Positions 36,301 to 47,951 of a stretch of DNA of 64,000 nt are shown piece by piece. Origin of the DNA: Asterochloris sp. CNOR1 (lineage: Eukaryota; Chlorophyta; Trebouxiophyceae; Trebouxiales; Trebouxiaceae); contig OZ017759.1 in the NCBI GenBank assembly GCA_963969365.1, positions 1,302,001 to 1,366,000 of the forward strand, given 5' to 3'. A model generated the notes under the pieces. The model was not told the DNA's origin, searched no databases, and was given only the letters and a program-made list of their open reading frames with translations. The position numbers and the translations under genes were made by a program. Numbering within the stretch: position 1 is the first letter of the stretch; every line of letters begins with the position of its first letter.

Positions 36301-39300
36301 CTGCGCAAGCCATGTGAGCAGTGCAGGAACAAAGGCTAGCTTGCCAAGCAGCAGCCCTCAAGCTGCACCCCCACGCTATCACTACTTGATCTCCTGGCCC
36401 TGGGCCACTCTGCCAAGCCAGGCCTGGCTCATTGAGAGGTCCAGATGGCAGGCAGTGCCCAACCTGTCATCGCTTGCAGCTGTACAGCTTCCTCACGATC
36501 CCCAGCCTTGCTGCCTGGCCAGTCTCCAGGGATGCATTTGAGTAGCCTCCCACCTGTGTTTTGCCTGCAGCTGCACAGCTTCCTCATGCGCAAGCCGGTT
36601 GTGTGCCCTCGCCGCCTGTGTGGCCTTCACCTGCTCAGCTGTCAAGAGGTCTTCCCCTTGGTGCATGGCGCTGATGCTCATCCCCACACGGCTGCGGTGC
36701 TGCTCTGCGGCAGCCAGCTGCATCTTGAACAGCTCTGCCTGCGCAGCACACCCACAACAAGGTGACGTCCAACAAAGACGGGTTTGAACACAACCAGGGC
36801 GATGTGAACGGCTATGCAGTGGGCTGCTTTGAACGCTGCAGCGACAAGCGAATGCTGTGTGTCTGCGGGAGGCTTCAATGGCTGCAGCTGGCTACAGATA
36901 GAAAACCTGAGATCTGCAGAGCTGCGCAAATGCTGCACAATTGAATTTAGGAGCAGTCATGTCTCCAGGAAGTCACTTGCACGGCTTGCACCTGCTTGCC
37001 ATCCAGCGGTGCACACTGTGAAACAAGACCACAGACACCCCGCTCAAGGAGCATGCTGCAGCCCAGGCTGCTGCTGTTCCCTGCTATCCCTCACTAAAAG
37101 TGTGCACACTGCTGCACCTTGGTCTCCCTGTCCAGCTCAAGGTCGTCCAGAGCGTCAAGCCCCTGTGCTCGCGGTCTGGCCAGGGTTTCACGCAGGTGCT
37201 CCTGCCTGCTCCGCAGCTGACCCTTCTTTTCAGCCACAGCGTTCTGCAGCGGGCATGGCACTCACCTGTTGAGGCTATTTGCTGATCACATGTGCCATGT
37301 TCCTTCAACCAGCAGATGAGGTACAGGCAAGGCACAGAAGCCAAGCTGCAACCTCTAGGATGCAGGCAAGGATCTCAGCAAGGCAGCCCACCTTGATATC
37401 CCTTATCAGAAGCTTGCCCGGCTGCTGGTTCAAGAGATACGCCATGTCCGCATGGCGTTCAGGGTGGGCTGGCACATGCAACTCCCCAACGACTGCCTCA
37501 GGGGTGGGCGGCCTCAGCTGTGGCAGCTTGACCTGTATGGGGCCATCCCCTCTGCTGTCTCGCCCCAGGCTGCGCTGCAGGCGCTGCTGAGCCATCAGCC
37601 GAGTGTATGCATCGCCGCCACCTGCAGGGGGCAGCCAGTTGTAGCAGCAGGCACCTGCCACGTTGGGGTGGCACCAGTCGGTGTGATGCCCCATGCTGCG
37701 CTGCAGGTGCTGCTGAGCCATCGTGAGGTGCATATTGGCATCGCTGCCTCTTGCAGGGCCAAGCGATGACGTGCACCGCTGCCAGCGCTGCTGAGATCTC
37801 AGGCACATGCGGGCATGGGCAGGCCAGGCATTGTGCATTGCTGGGACTGCCTGCAGGATCACACAAATGTTGAGGGATGGCTGAGCGCAGCATTCTGCAA
37901 GAGCCTGTATTAGTGCCTGGCAACCAGAGAGCCATCTTGCAAAACCTTTGTTTTTCCAGTGCTGTTCATAGGTCTGAGCATGCAGCGGCACTAGGCAACC
38001 ATGTACGGGCGCATGCGCTGTGCCCCAATGCACTGGTCACCTGCTCCTCCCTTGCCAATGGCGCTCCGACCCAGGCTTCTTGCAAGTGCGGCACCCTTGC
38101 TCAGCTGCCGTGGCTGGTCTGTAGTAGCCAGCTTGTCCAGCAACATCTGCCGGGTCAGTCCAGGGAAAGCGGAGCCTGTGACGGTGCAGGTGATGGGCTC
38201 TGACTGGAAGTCTGCCACTTGAACCTGCACAGCCGCTAATATCCCGATCTGACAGCTGCTGTGCTGCCTGGCAAACCTGCTTGCACATCCATGACAACAA
38301 GCTAGCTGTCACTGCATAACAGCCTCAGTACGTTTCTCGACCTGTATGCAGGCATTCGGCAGCTGCTTGTGACCTTCACACTTACTGCTTGATCACAAGG
38401 ACTCAATGGCAGCTCAAGCAGCCTCTCACTGCTGCTATGGTGAACCTCCCAACTATATGCCTACAGACAGCAGGGTGGAAGCTCACCTGCAACAGTATGC
38501 TGTCTGTGGCCATCCTGCTGGGAGTGTAGTGAATGGCCACCTGCACTGCGCCATCAGCAGGCACCAGACCATGCAGAGGCTCCACTTCAAAGGCCAAATT
38601 CTCCTCCACAATTTTGACCTGAAGCAGGGCGGCGTTCAGTTGGCTTGCAAAGTCACTTGCCTGCTGTCTGGCACTTTCAGTTGCAGACTAGGCCGGGCAG
38701 GTTCACCAACGGCTGCCACTGATAGACAGGCGCAGTGGGTGCAGCAGGCACTCATCAGTGCAGCATGTGTGGTTAAGATGATCATCTGACATGCAGTGCA
38801 TGGATTCTGGCTGCCACTGCTGAGCAGCAGCAATGTTGCTGCCGACTGCCTGAGCTCCAGATGGCGAGCTATGTTCAGAAGTTGAACAGCACATTGGACA
38901 GGCTGCAGTGACTGAGTGTCCCCAGCTCACCTCAAACTCAAATTCAATGGGGATGCGGCACTGCATTGTGATGTGCCGGCTGGAGCGAGTGCCCAATGCA
39001 CACCTCCCAAAGTCCACACGCTTGGGGAACTGTGTGTGGTTGAGCATGGGGTAGGCATGAATGGGCACCAGCAGGTTCTGGCCCTGCAGCAGCAGTGGCA
39101 GGACTTGGCAAGCACACAAGGCCACTGACTTTCATCTATTGGAGACAAAGCTTCCAATGAGCACCAGGTGTGTTTGGCCCCGCTGAAGTAGTCCCAGGTT
39201 GCCAGGGTGTTGGCAGGCTGCCAAATGCCAGCAGCCCCATGAGGCTGGACACCAGCAGTGCCATGATGCATGGAGCCTGGATGGACATCAAATCAGCAGC

Positions 39301-40285
39301 TGAGGACTGCAAGACCTCTGCATGCTGCAGCCGGTTGTGCACATCTGGCTGGGGCCGCCCATTCTCCAGCACAGGAATGCCTCCCTCAATATGCAGCACC
39401 TGAAGAAGCAGAGGGCAGACTCCACCCTCTTTAGAGGCAGCACATGTTGCCAGCTACATTGCGCAAGACCCAGGACCTCTCATGTCATGCAGCGCCTCAG
39501 AAAACAAGCGCAGGTTGACAGATCTGCTGCCAGATGAGTTGCTGCACAAGATGACGCCAACCAGAGCACAAGCGAAGGCAGTCATGTATGCCACCAGCAG
39601 GCTGAATTAGCATCACCTCACAGTGCAGGCGCAGGCAGTCATAGTAGTAGCGCCACTCTGCAGCACAAAACTCCAGCTGCACCTCCTCTGACATGCCAGC
39701 CGCCAGCAGACCCTTCTTGTTGTTGCATGTGGCCTGCAGCAGGCACAGCACTCGAAACCTTGGCTGAGATTTGATGGTTGCTTCCAGTGTTGCTAGCAGG
39801 CAGCCGGCTTGCAGTGTAGGCTCGCGTCTAAGCAACTGTCAAATAGGGCCCCGATGGAGGTAACTGCTGCCGCGATTGAGCTTTGAGGATGCAGCAGGTT
39901 GCAAGTAGAGCTCTCAGAAATGCTCCCATCGCGGGTGTGAGTCTGTACCATTGCTGCAACAGGCTGCAGGCTTGCCTTGAAAAAAGGGGTGGTAGGAGGG
40001 ATGATGTGCAGCCCCCTGCTGGCAATCCCAGTGTTGCAGATGAGGACAGCCTGTTTGTGGACTGCCCCGGTCTGGAATCCGCTAAAGTGCACCACTGACG
40101 GCCTGGCCTCCAATGTGCCTGAGTTGCCAATTTGCGAGTACACTCCTGCACGAGCAGCTCAGCTTATGGGCAGGTCCATGTGCAGCACCTCATGATATTG
40201 CTCGAGGCCCGACTGGTCAAGACTCACGATTGTGCTCCAGCGGATTTACAATCTTGAGAGGAACATCCTGAACAACGTCCTTCAT
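33350..40285 (-). CDS. CFAP221: Cilia- and flagella-associated protein 221 (FAP221/PCDP1); 3' end approximate
   Basis: Axonemal protein of the central pair apparatus (C1d projection in Chlamydomonas; calmodulin-binding in that family). In-phase exons: 40285-40228 (ATG start, MKDVVQDVPLKIVNPLEHN), 40145-39976, 39733-39617, 39083-38931, 38618-38487, 38224-38041. These give ARPSVVHFSGFQTGAVHK, AAEWRYYYDCLRLHCEGQNL, LVPIHAYPMLNHTQFPKRVD and EVEPLHGLVPADGA, lining up in order with human CFAP221 ASH-type beta domains. Later exons fit the helical part: AYLLNQQPGKLLIRDIK (about 37400-37530), EKKGQLRSRQEHLRETLA (about 37118-37243), a Gln/Ala-rich exon at 36560-36735, and TFQPRWDLVDSDDWAKRQHL (about 35770-36040). 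Probable C-terminal exons lie at 35.1, 34.7, 34.2-34.35 and 33.5 kb; the stop is not fixed and could be as low as 32.6 kb. The intron after 39976 is GC-AG. Confidence 0.9.
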
Positions 40286-40531
40286 GTGGTTTACTGACGG
40301 AGCAATGAGTCCAATTAATATGGCCCGATCAAGGCGCCAGTCTCACCTCCTCTAGTGCCAGGGAGGGCATGCCGGCTGCTGCAATCTAAGAGGCACGCTG
40401 CTGTGAGCACAAACCTTACATGGAATATTTTCTTACGCGGCTCGAATGTTGCCGGTCAGCTGAGCTGCAGCCTGCACCCATTCCCTGTGCCTGCAAATTC
40501 TGATCAGGAGATACCACAAACACTGTGCACC
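40286..40531. promoter_or_regulatory. Putative bidirectional promoter between CFAP221 and ANKRD39
   Basis: Only 246 bp separate the two start codons, which point away from each other. Both products belong to families linked to cilia. No RFX-type X-box could be confidently called; a lone GTTGCC half-site at 40448 is weak. Confidence 0.55.
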
Positions 40532-41642
40532 ATGCCTCGCCTCAGGCCAGTGCAGGACTGCAGGCAGCACCCAGATGGCATCTGTGAATGTTACAGAGCT
40601 CCTCCCCAAGCAAGTCAGAGCATGGAGGAGCTAGATTATCTGAGAAGCGCATGCGCTGCAGCCCAGGAGGGCAACACTACCAGGCTGGAGGAGATCCTAC
40701 GCAAGTGCCCTGAGGCCCTGCAGGATGACGGCCACAGAGGTAGGCATGCTGAGCCAGCACGAGCAGTGGAGGCACGTCCGCCAACCACTTCGCATCGTGG
40801 CCTGCAGGCAGCACAGGCTACTCGCCGCTGCACTATGCTGCCAGGGGCGGGCATGGTGCTGCTGTCGACCTGTTGCTGAGGCAAGGTGAGGGACATTGAT
40901 CCCCCACCAACAGCGCCTGGGCAGGCTGCAGCAGCCGCCACAGTGGTCTGTGCAATACAGGTGCCTCAGTGAATGCAGCGACCAGTGCAGGACGTGCCAC
41001 ACCGTTGCACCGTGCATCCTACATGGGTCACCTTCACATCGTGGAGAAATTGTGAGCCCAGGTGCCCCTTGCTGTACCTGGCTGTCACATGAGGCGATGT
41101 GCACCAGGCCTCCCAGCTCTAAGCTGACCCGACTTCATTGATGTAGGGTTAGCCATGGAGCAGATGGAGATCTGCAGGACAGTGATGGGGAGACTGCCCT
41201 GCACAAGGCTGCTAAGCAGGTGGGTCACTGTCTGCGTGTTCCTGGCATTGAGTGTCCCAGCTGCTCCGTCCATCCCAGCATTGGTGGCTGCTCAGCAGGT
41301 GAAGAGACTGTCTGCATGCGCCTGGCACTGGAGTGTGAGCCTGGCTCAGCAACTTCATGAAGCAGCCCTGTCTGGATGAGGTCAAGGATGAGCATAACTC
41401 TCTGCCGACTCTTTCCAAGCGAAAGACTGGGGCTAAAGACAGAAATTTGACCTGAGACCTTGTGCATCTGTGTCACTGCCAGCTGCATGGCGCCGTGCCC
41501 ACCACTGGTAGTGTGCAAGCTCTACTACATTCATCTGCAGGGCCACCTTCAGGTTTACAACCTCTTGGCTCAGCATTTTCCAACTGCAGCCACCGTAAAG
41601 AATCGCCACAGCAAAAGACCCATGGACTGCCTGCCACCTTGA
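40532..41642 (+). CDS. ANKRD39: Ankyrin repeat protein of the ANKRD39 family
   Basis: Small soluble protein built of ankyrin repeats, conserved mainly in ciliated eukaryotes; its molecular role is poorly known. Five exons join in phase: 40532-40739, 40807-40884, 40961-41051, 41147-41219 and 41541-41642. The protein is 183 residues, the same length as human ANKRD39. An N-terminal Cys/His-containing stretch (CRQHPDGICECY) precedes MEELDYLRSACAAAQEGNT, as in the human protein. Repeats follow: STGYSPLHYAARGGHGAAVD, RATPLHRASYMGHLHIVEKL, DSDGETALHKAAKQGHLQVY. The end (RHSKRPMDCLPP) resembles the family's RKARLACDLLP motif but stops there. Divergent neighbour of CFAP221, convergent with the aldo/keto reductase gene. 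Confidence 0.95.
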
Positions 41643-41871
41643 CTGCCAACACTTGGCCTGCACATAAGTTTGGTTCTGGTTCTGGTGCTGTGAGGACAGC
41701 AGTGCGCAGTGGTGCACAGGCAGCCCAGATGCGCGCTTGTCAGGAGAGCACCGTCGAGGTGGCCGAGGATGTGCACATTTTCAAGCATTGTGCAAGAGGA
41801 GGCATTACTGACACAGGTGGTGGAGAGCTGTCATTGTGGAGGTCAAAGCATGGGTGTGAGAATGCAAGAGG

Positions 41872-44299
41872 TCACCAGTCACCCCCTCGCTCGTAAGTGT
41901 AACAATCTCCATGTGACTGATGACCACTGGCGAGGACAGCACCTATCCTCTGCTTGTCATCCCCGTCCAATGTGAAAGAGAACAGCTTCTGATGGTCAGC
42001 CACATGATTGGCATTTCTGGCGCCCAGGATGATTGCTGGCACAGCTGGCTTGTCCAGTACCCATCGCGCCGCCACATTTGAGATGCTGACTCCTTTCTTC
42101 TTCGCCACAGAGTGGAGCACCTGCTCAGCAGAGCCCAAGTGTTCCACAGTTACATCAGGGCATATGTGTTGAGGAGTCAGGGTTGGCTGCTTCTTTGCAT
42201 AAGCCAGCCACGCACCTGCAAAAGATTCTGGAACCAGTCCCACCCGCCATTTAGGCTGATCATGCTCGAGTACTTGCTGAGGCTGTAGGTGTTGACCTTC
42301 ACTCTGCAGCAGAAGAGGCAGTCCACCTGTACAACGTCAGATGCAGTTGCTGCAGAGAGCATGGCACTTCAATACCCACTTGGAGCTGGGCAGCCCCAGA
42401 TACTTGTCTGACAAAAATCCTCCTGCCAGAACGCCATACGGCAGAATGCCAATCCCATGCTGCAGGCAGAAATCTGACATGCCATTCTCTGGGCGCCGAT
42501 CAAGAAGACTGTATTGCACCTGCAGCACGCTGGTCTCCAGAGTTTCCAACCAGCAGCGACAGTGGTTCACATGGTGGAAGCAGACGTCATGCTGCAGACC
42601 TTCTGAAGCACCACAGGGGCGCCACAGCTTCTAGGTCTCCCTCCAGGCAGGTGCAGCACGGCACAAGTCTGGAGGCGCCAAAGCCGTATTGCTGCAATGA
42701 GTGCACTGACAGCCACAGGCAACTGATGCACCTGTTGGGAGCTGACCTGGTTGCTAACAAACTTGACGCCGCGGTCTTGCATGGCTTGGATTCTGGGGAC
42801 ATCAAAGTTTGTCAGCCCCAGGTGCTTGATGGTCCCCCTCTCCTGCTCATCTGCAAGCCGCTGGGCGGTGGACAGGTAACCTCTCTGGCTGTAGTCCTGC
42901 CAGTAAAACTGCACAAGGTCCAGCGCTGGGGTGCCAATGCGCTTGAGGGACTGCTGGATGGCCTGCATGCAGGGCAGTCAGCCTTGGAGCCCCAGCAGGA
43001 GCTACCTGGCAACACAGACCAGCCGGAATGGCTGCTCAGATGCGATGCATGCAGCAGAAATGTGCATCACCACTCAGAATGGGTGACACCACTCCATGAC
43101 CAAAAAACACAGATGTGCATGCACTGCCAGCACACGGCATTGCTGAGAGGACTTGATTACTGCGCAAAGCTTGAACATGCACAGCACACCTGAGAGCTTA
43201 CCTGGCGCACGTATTGCTCAGAGCCACCAGCAGACATGTCGCTGCCAAAGACACACAGCTTTGTTGCCACTGTGACGTCACTCTGGGGGTGCTGCTGCAG
43301 ATAGCGCCCAATCAGAGACTCACTGCATAAGGCCCCACATCAGAGTCAAGGCAGGCTCTGGGGATGTGTGCTGGTTGTATGGCAGGCTACTGGCCTGGTG
43401 CAGCACAATACACAGCCAAGCGCAGCTCCAACTTGCCTTGGGCCGTAGTGGTCAGCTGTGTCGAAAGTCTGGATGCCTGCATGCATGGCAGAGGAAGGCT
43501 GCTTACTGGGCAAGCTGGGCAGCTGGATCAGCCTAAGATGGCCTGGCATGACCACTACCATCATCGTGATTGCACTGCTGCAGAGCATGCAGGCAGGCAG
43601 GCTTGCCCTCTGCCAGGCCCCCAACAGTACTTACAGTGCTTGCGCATTGCCGACAGATGCAGCCAGCAAGCTGACATGAATGCTTTGCATGGGACATACA
43701 CTGCTGGCAGAGGCACCTGCATTCACAAAGGTCTGGAGATCGTCCACCGCTGCCTGGCTGCCTGTGCGGTCAGTGCCCTTCTCGCCATGATGACCTCCGC
43801 TGAGCTGCCAGCAGCCCTTGATCACCTGGACTGCAGGGCAGGACACACATGCCCTTCACTGTGGTACTGGTTGATGCAGCTGCAGCAGGGTAGCTGCACC
43901 TCACCAGGCAGCCTGAGCATGCCTTTGTCTGCGGCCATTGCTTTGCAGCAGGCAGAACGTTAGTGCAACGGCAGCACACTGGGCTGGTGGGCGACCCTGT
44001 CAATGTGGCGATCAGCTGCGTCTAAGCTCCTTCAGCCCAGGTGCCCTTGCCTGTGAAACGTTGAGGCCATCCATGAGATGCGCTTGTGGGATCTGTGAGA
44101 GGGTGTCCTTGGCTGGTGCTGCTGGTGCGTGGAGATAGGCTGCAGCCAATGATGCTCCACCAAGCAAAGCCTGCCGTCTGGTGAAAGCATCAAGCTGCTG
44201 CTGCTGGGTGCATGTGGAGGAGCATCTGACAATGTGGCGAGACTGTTTTCCATGCTTTGGCAGCAGAGCATGCTCGCTGCATCCCCTCAAGGCCAGCAT
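41872..44299 (-). CDS. Plastid aldo/keto reductase with Tat-like N-terminal signal
   Basis: NAD(P)H-dependent oxidoreductase of the aldo/keto reductase superfamily, of the plant plastid type; substrate unknown. Eight exons join in phase to 403 residues: 44299-44051, 43825-43717, 43476-43437, 43322-43202, 42962-42747, 42519-42380, 42303-42216, 42120-41872. The first 65 residues combine an S/R/Q-rich transit-like region with RRQALLGGASLAAAYLHAP, a twin-Arg followed by a hydrophobic run ending Ala-x-Ala. Domain motifs are IQTFDTADHYG (catalytic Asp and Tyr), VTVATKL (Lys), GTIKHLGLTNFD, GIGILPYGVLAGGFLSDKY, VSISNVAARWVL, AIILGARNANHV and the end GDCYTYERGGDW. The usual catalytic His position (QFHW in many relatives) reads QFYW. 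Two introns (after 44051 and 43437) begin with GC. Confidence 0.95.
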
Positions 44300-44496
44300 T
44301 GTTGCAGCACAGGTAGGTCAAAACCCCGCGCAGTGTTGACCAAGGCTGATCTGAGGACATGCAGGCGTTCACAGGGGTTGCTGGAATGAGACACCGCAGG
44401 CATCTGCTGGGTCTTCATGCAGCTTGTTTGACTCTCAGGATCCTCGGAAAAAACAGTCCCTTCTCATCGTTGGCACAGGGCTGACCATTGTTAGAC
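44300..44496. promoter_or_regulatory. Short divergent intergenic region, aldo/keto reductase and GH43-like gene
   Basis: About 197 bp lie between the two diverging starts, if the start at 44497 of the plus-strand gene is right. A shared promoter is inferred from the spacing only. Confidence 0.4.
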
Positions 44497-46803
44497 ATGT
44501 GGGCAGTACGCTTAGAGCTGCAGCGCACGATTGCAAAGCAGTGCCAACAGCCTGTGCCCCAGGCCAGGAGGCTGCTGAAAGCCCACACCCAAGCCAAGGT
44601 TGAAGCAAGGCATTGGGAGCACAGGCCCAGCATCAGCCATATGGGCAGCTCTCCAATTCTGCAGGCAGGCGGTTCGGATGCGGAAGATGGCCACAAGGTG
44701 CTGATGCCAACGCTTGAACTTCCTGTGATGAGGAGGGATCTCATGGTGGCTGATCAACTGCCTGCAGATTGGGAGGGGCTCTGCCCTGTGGTTTGAGGAA
44801 GGTGTGAGGTGGTCTGCAGCAGCAATGCAGCCTGGGTACCATAACATCGTGGCACTGGACTGCAACTCTCTGTCCCTGCGCCTGCAGATCAGGTTTTTCG
44901 CATGTATTACTTCGCCAACAGCCAGGCAGATGTGGACTGTGGTCTTGCCAACCCAGATTTTGCAGCAGGCTCTATATTCCTGGCAGGTAAGGCTCCGGGT
45001 CACCCGGGTTGCTAAGATCCATTCTGATGTTCAGATGAAGCATCTTTTTGCAGCTCACCCTGTCCGCTGGCAACGGTGACAGCTTGCCTCTCCATACAGC
45101 TGATGCGCAATCTCCAAGGCGTGCTTCATGTAGTCCTTGGTGCTCTTGCTGCATGCAGCTCCATCAAGGCTCCCTGCTATTGCTGTTGCAGAGTCTGAGG
45201 ACTGTATACACTGGACCAAGAAAGGTTCTGTGCTGCAGCCAGACAGGGAAGACCCAGACAGCTTTGACCATGGAGGGCTGGGCGTATGCAGCGTCGCACG
45301 CACTTCAACAGGGGACCTCTGGATGGCGCTTTTTGGTGTCCCAAGGCAGGTGCGCTGCAGGTACGCTGCAGGTGTGCTTGCTAGTACTCTCAGGCACCTG
45401 GCTCTCAGTGTGGCAGCTTGGCCGACCTGGTTCAATGGAGCAACGCAGGGATGTTGTGGCAGCAGTGTTGCCTTTATGCATATGTGCCTGAGCCGAGTTG
45501 CTGTTTGAAGTCCAGGAGCCTGCATCGTAGGTCATCCTGATGCAGCAGTGTGCTGCCCTTGCAGTGCTCGGTGCCTGGGTGTGCAAGGTGGTTGTGGCCT
45601 GAACAGTGGTACCTCCATGCAGTGGTGCCGGCTCCCATATCTTGGTGCTGCAGGGCTCAGATGCCACTGTCAGCATCGGCATGGCACACAGCAGGGACGG
45701 GGTGCACTGGGCCAAGGCGTCTGGCCAACATCCTGGCGGCAGCGTTCTGCAGCGCAGCACCACCCCAGACGACTGGGACAGCTATGCAGTAACCAACCCA
45801 TGCCTGGTGGAAGCCTCAAATGGCCAGCTGTTGATGTACTATCATTCTGGAAGACCCAGGCCTGCACAGTGAGTGCGCATGCTCTGGATGTATGCAGCAT
45901 GGCAGTCAGGATGCCATCACTGCCACCATACTTCTGCAGCTGGCCTGTGTCATGGAGCAAGCTCACGGCTGTGATGCTTGAGCCTGCAGCTGGCCAGAGC
46001 ACTGCAGGGTATGGCACAGCATAGTCCAAGACCACAGCGCAGCAAGTAGCGGAGCTGTGCAGATGAATCAAGCCTGCGGCAGTTATATGCTCAGCTTGGC
46101 CTGTAGATGTGTTCTGGCCTGCCACATTATTCCAGGTGCTGCTTGCAGAGGCAGCCCAGACAGGCCAGCACTGGTGTGGCAAATAGGACATGCAGTCTCA
46201 CTGGATGGCCAGACGTGGGAGAAATTAGGACCAATAATCTGGGCCAACCCTGAGGTCAGGCATGCAAGGCACAGTGCCAGTCATGTCTTAATCCCCTGGT
46301 GGCCCAGGCCCCGAGATGTGGGCTGAGCAAGGATGCAGGCTGCTTGCTCAAAGCTTGACAATGCGCACAGCGGTTCAGGTCATAACCGAACTCCTTGGGC
46401 GGTGCAGGTCACACAAGAGCTGAATGGCAGGGCAAGCCCCTTCATCTTGCCCAACCCCTATGCTGCCGGGTATCTGATGTTCTACCTGATGATCGATCAG
46501 GTGCCTGCCAGGCAGTATGCACACGGCTCTGTGGGACGATTTGCCATTGGTGTAGCCACCTCCCCTGATGGTGTGACCTGGAGTCGGCTTGGGGACGGCC
46601 CCATCATTGAGGGCACACCCGGGACATTTGACGAGCGCGGCGCTGGGCACCCCAGTGTTTTCCTCAACCCCCACAGTGGTCTGCTGCATATGCTGTATCA
46701 GGGCAGTCCCAACGCAGGCATAGGCATGGCTGTCATGGAGGAGCAGGGCAACCTTCGGCGCTGGCGCAAAGTCAGTCCCTCACGGCCGGAGCTTACAGCG
46801 TGA
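44497..46803 (+). CDS. GH43/arabinanase-levansucrase-invertase superfamily beta-propeller protein
   Basis: Predicted five-bladed beta-propeller related to glycoside hydrolase family 43 and similar enzymes; substrate unknown, and it may not be catalytic. In-phase exons: 44497-44697 (tentative first exon), 44768-44801 (only 34 bp), 44888-44986, 45192-45349, 45654-45868, 46149-46254, 46408-46803. Blade-type motifs recur: GSALWFEEDQVFRMYYFAN, SEDCIHWTKKG, GMAHSRDGVHWAKASG, LVEASNGQLLMYYHSGR, AVSLDGQTWEKLGPI, GRASPFILPNPY, FAIGVATSPDGVTWSRLGDG and GHPSVFLNPHSGLLHMLYQG. These Ser/Asp-x-Gly-x-x-Trp repeats are typical of the superfamily. No clear signal peptide was seen in the tentative first exon, which also matches no family part, so the start could be elsewhere. 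Confidence 0.85.
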
Positions 46804-47951
46804 AAGTACTGCCAGGCATGGGAGTTATGCAGATGTTTCTGCTGAATCAAACTGATGCAACAGGATCAAGCAAGGCCAATGTAGTATGATGCCCTTTAAT
46901 AAGCAAAGTAATAAAAGGGTGTGCAAAGCAATTGCAGCTGGTGAGAACAGGTGACCTCCGCTAGCCAGTGTTCAGTGGGTTTGCAAGAAGGTGGTAAAAG
47001 CACCGCTGACCCAAGCCTAGGCCCCAGGTGCATCCCCTGGTGCTGCTCAGCGTGATGGCCAGCGCATGCAGTGCTGCCCTGCACTTGCTATCTGGGATGG
47101 TGTGCGTGTGGAGAATGCAGTCGATTGTCTGCTGTCATGCTGTGCGGTGGGCGTGGCTGGATCAGAGGCCAGCAAATGCTGGGCAGCGCAGCACAGTGTG
47201 GTCTTCAACCCGGGTGGCTGAGGTTGACCTGCAGAAGCGGCAAGTGTGCTTCTCTTTGTTTTGCTGGCCCCGCAGCTTGTCATGGTGTGCTGCTCAGGTG
47301 CAGTCGGCAATGGCTCCGAAAATGATGCTGGCAAGAGCACTGTGCAGCTTTTGTCCTCATCAGTTGGTTAAGTAAGGCTGGGTGGCATAGGTGCCATGGG
47401 AGTCGCGCAGCTGCTCTAGGTGGTCAGTGTGGAAGCTGTGCGGTGTTCAAATGCCATGGCCTCTTTGCTGGGGGCTGTCTCAGCAGAGCTGTGAGCATCC
47501 AAGGGACCCAAAGCGGCCATTTCAGAATGCAATGCTGCAGCGGGCGGCATGGGGAATTTCATCAAACAAGGCGCAGAGTGGTGGACTGTGTGGCTGCATC
47601 AGATGTATGTTGGGAATGCGGCGCCTGACTGATATCAACATGCATCTGTCAATGCTGCATGCGGGTATGTGCCACATTCTGCTGAGGACATTGCAGCGCT
47701 TCATCGCCCAGCAGGTGACCTGCCGCAGGTGTGCACAGTAAGCTTGTGAACACGGAACTTTCTTTTAATTTTGCAGCCGCATGCATTTCATGCAGCTGCA
47801 CAATCGCCTTGCATCTTCAAAATCACTTCAATCGAAGCTGAGAAGCATCATCGACGGTCTTCAAGCCTCCCGAAATTGACTGACATGTGCACAGCCAAGT
47901 GCTCTGCTGAGCTTTTGAGACAGCATTGCAGCTGACGCTGATTCCAGGCAA
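46804..47951. other. Intergenic region with a decayed retroelement piece
   Basis: Lies between the GH43-like stop and the phytol kinase start. It contains the LINE remnant described separately. The rest shows no gene I can support. An A/T-rich patch with AATAAAA-like bases lies at 46895-46916. Confidence 0.5.
47030..47380 (-). mobile_element. Remnant of a non-LTR (LINE) retrotransposon, C-terminal zinc-knuckle region
   Basis: On the minus strand the 47165-47260 stretch reads EKHTCRFCRSTSATRVEDHT followed by VLRCPAFAGL and a stop. This Cys-x2-Cys ... His-x4-Cys-Pro pattern is the usual ending of many LINE ORF2 proteins. No reverse transcriptase core motif was found nearby. A weaker open run at 47522-47704 on the same strand may be more of the same element. 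It is a short 3' scrap, broken and probably old. Confidence 0.6.

Noticed and set aside
39320-39402. Open segment on the minus strand (LHIEGGIPVLENGRPQPDVH) as an extra CFAP221 exon
   Set aside because: Exons 39733-39617 and 39083-38931 join in phase without it and match human CFAP221 directly across the junction.
40448-40460. Possible RFX X-box in the CFAP221/ANKRD39 spacer
   Set aside because: Only one GTTGCC half-site is present and the second half does not match. Green algae are also thought to lack canonical RFX control, so I did not call it.
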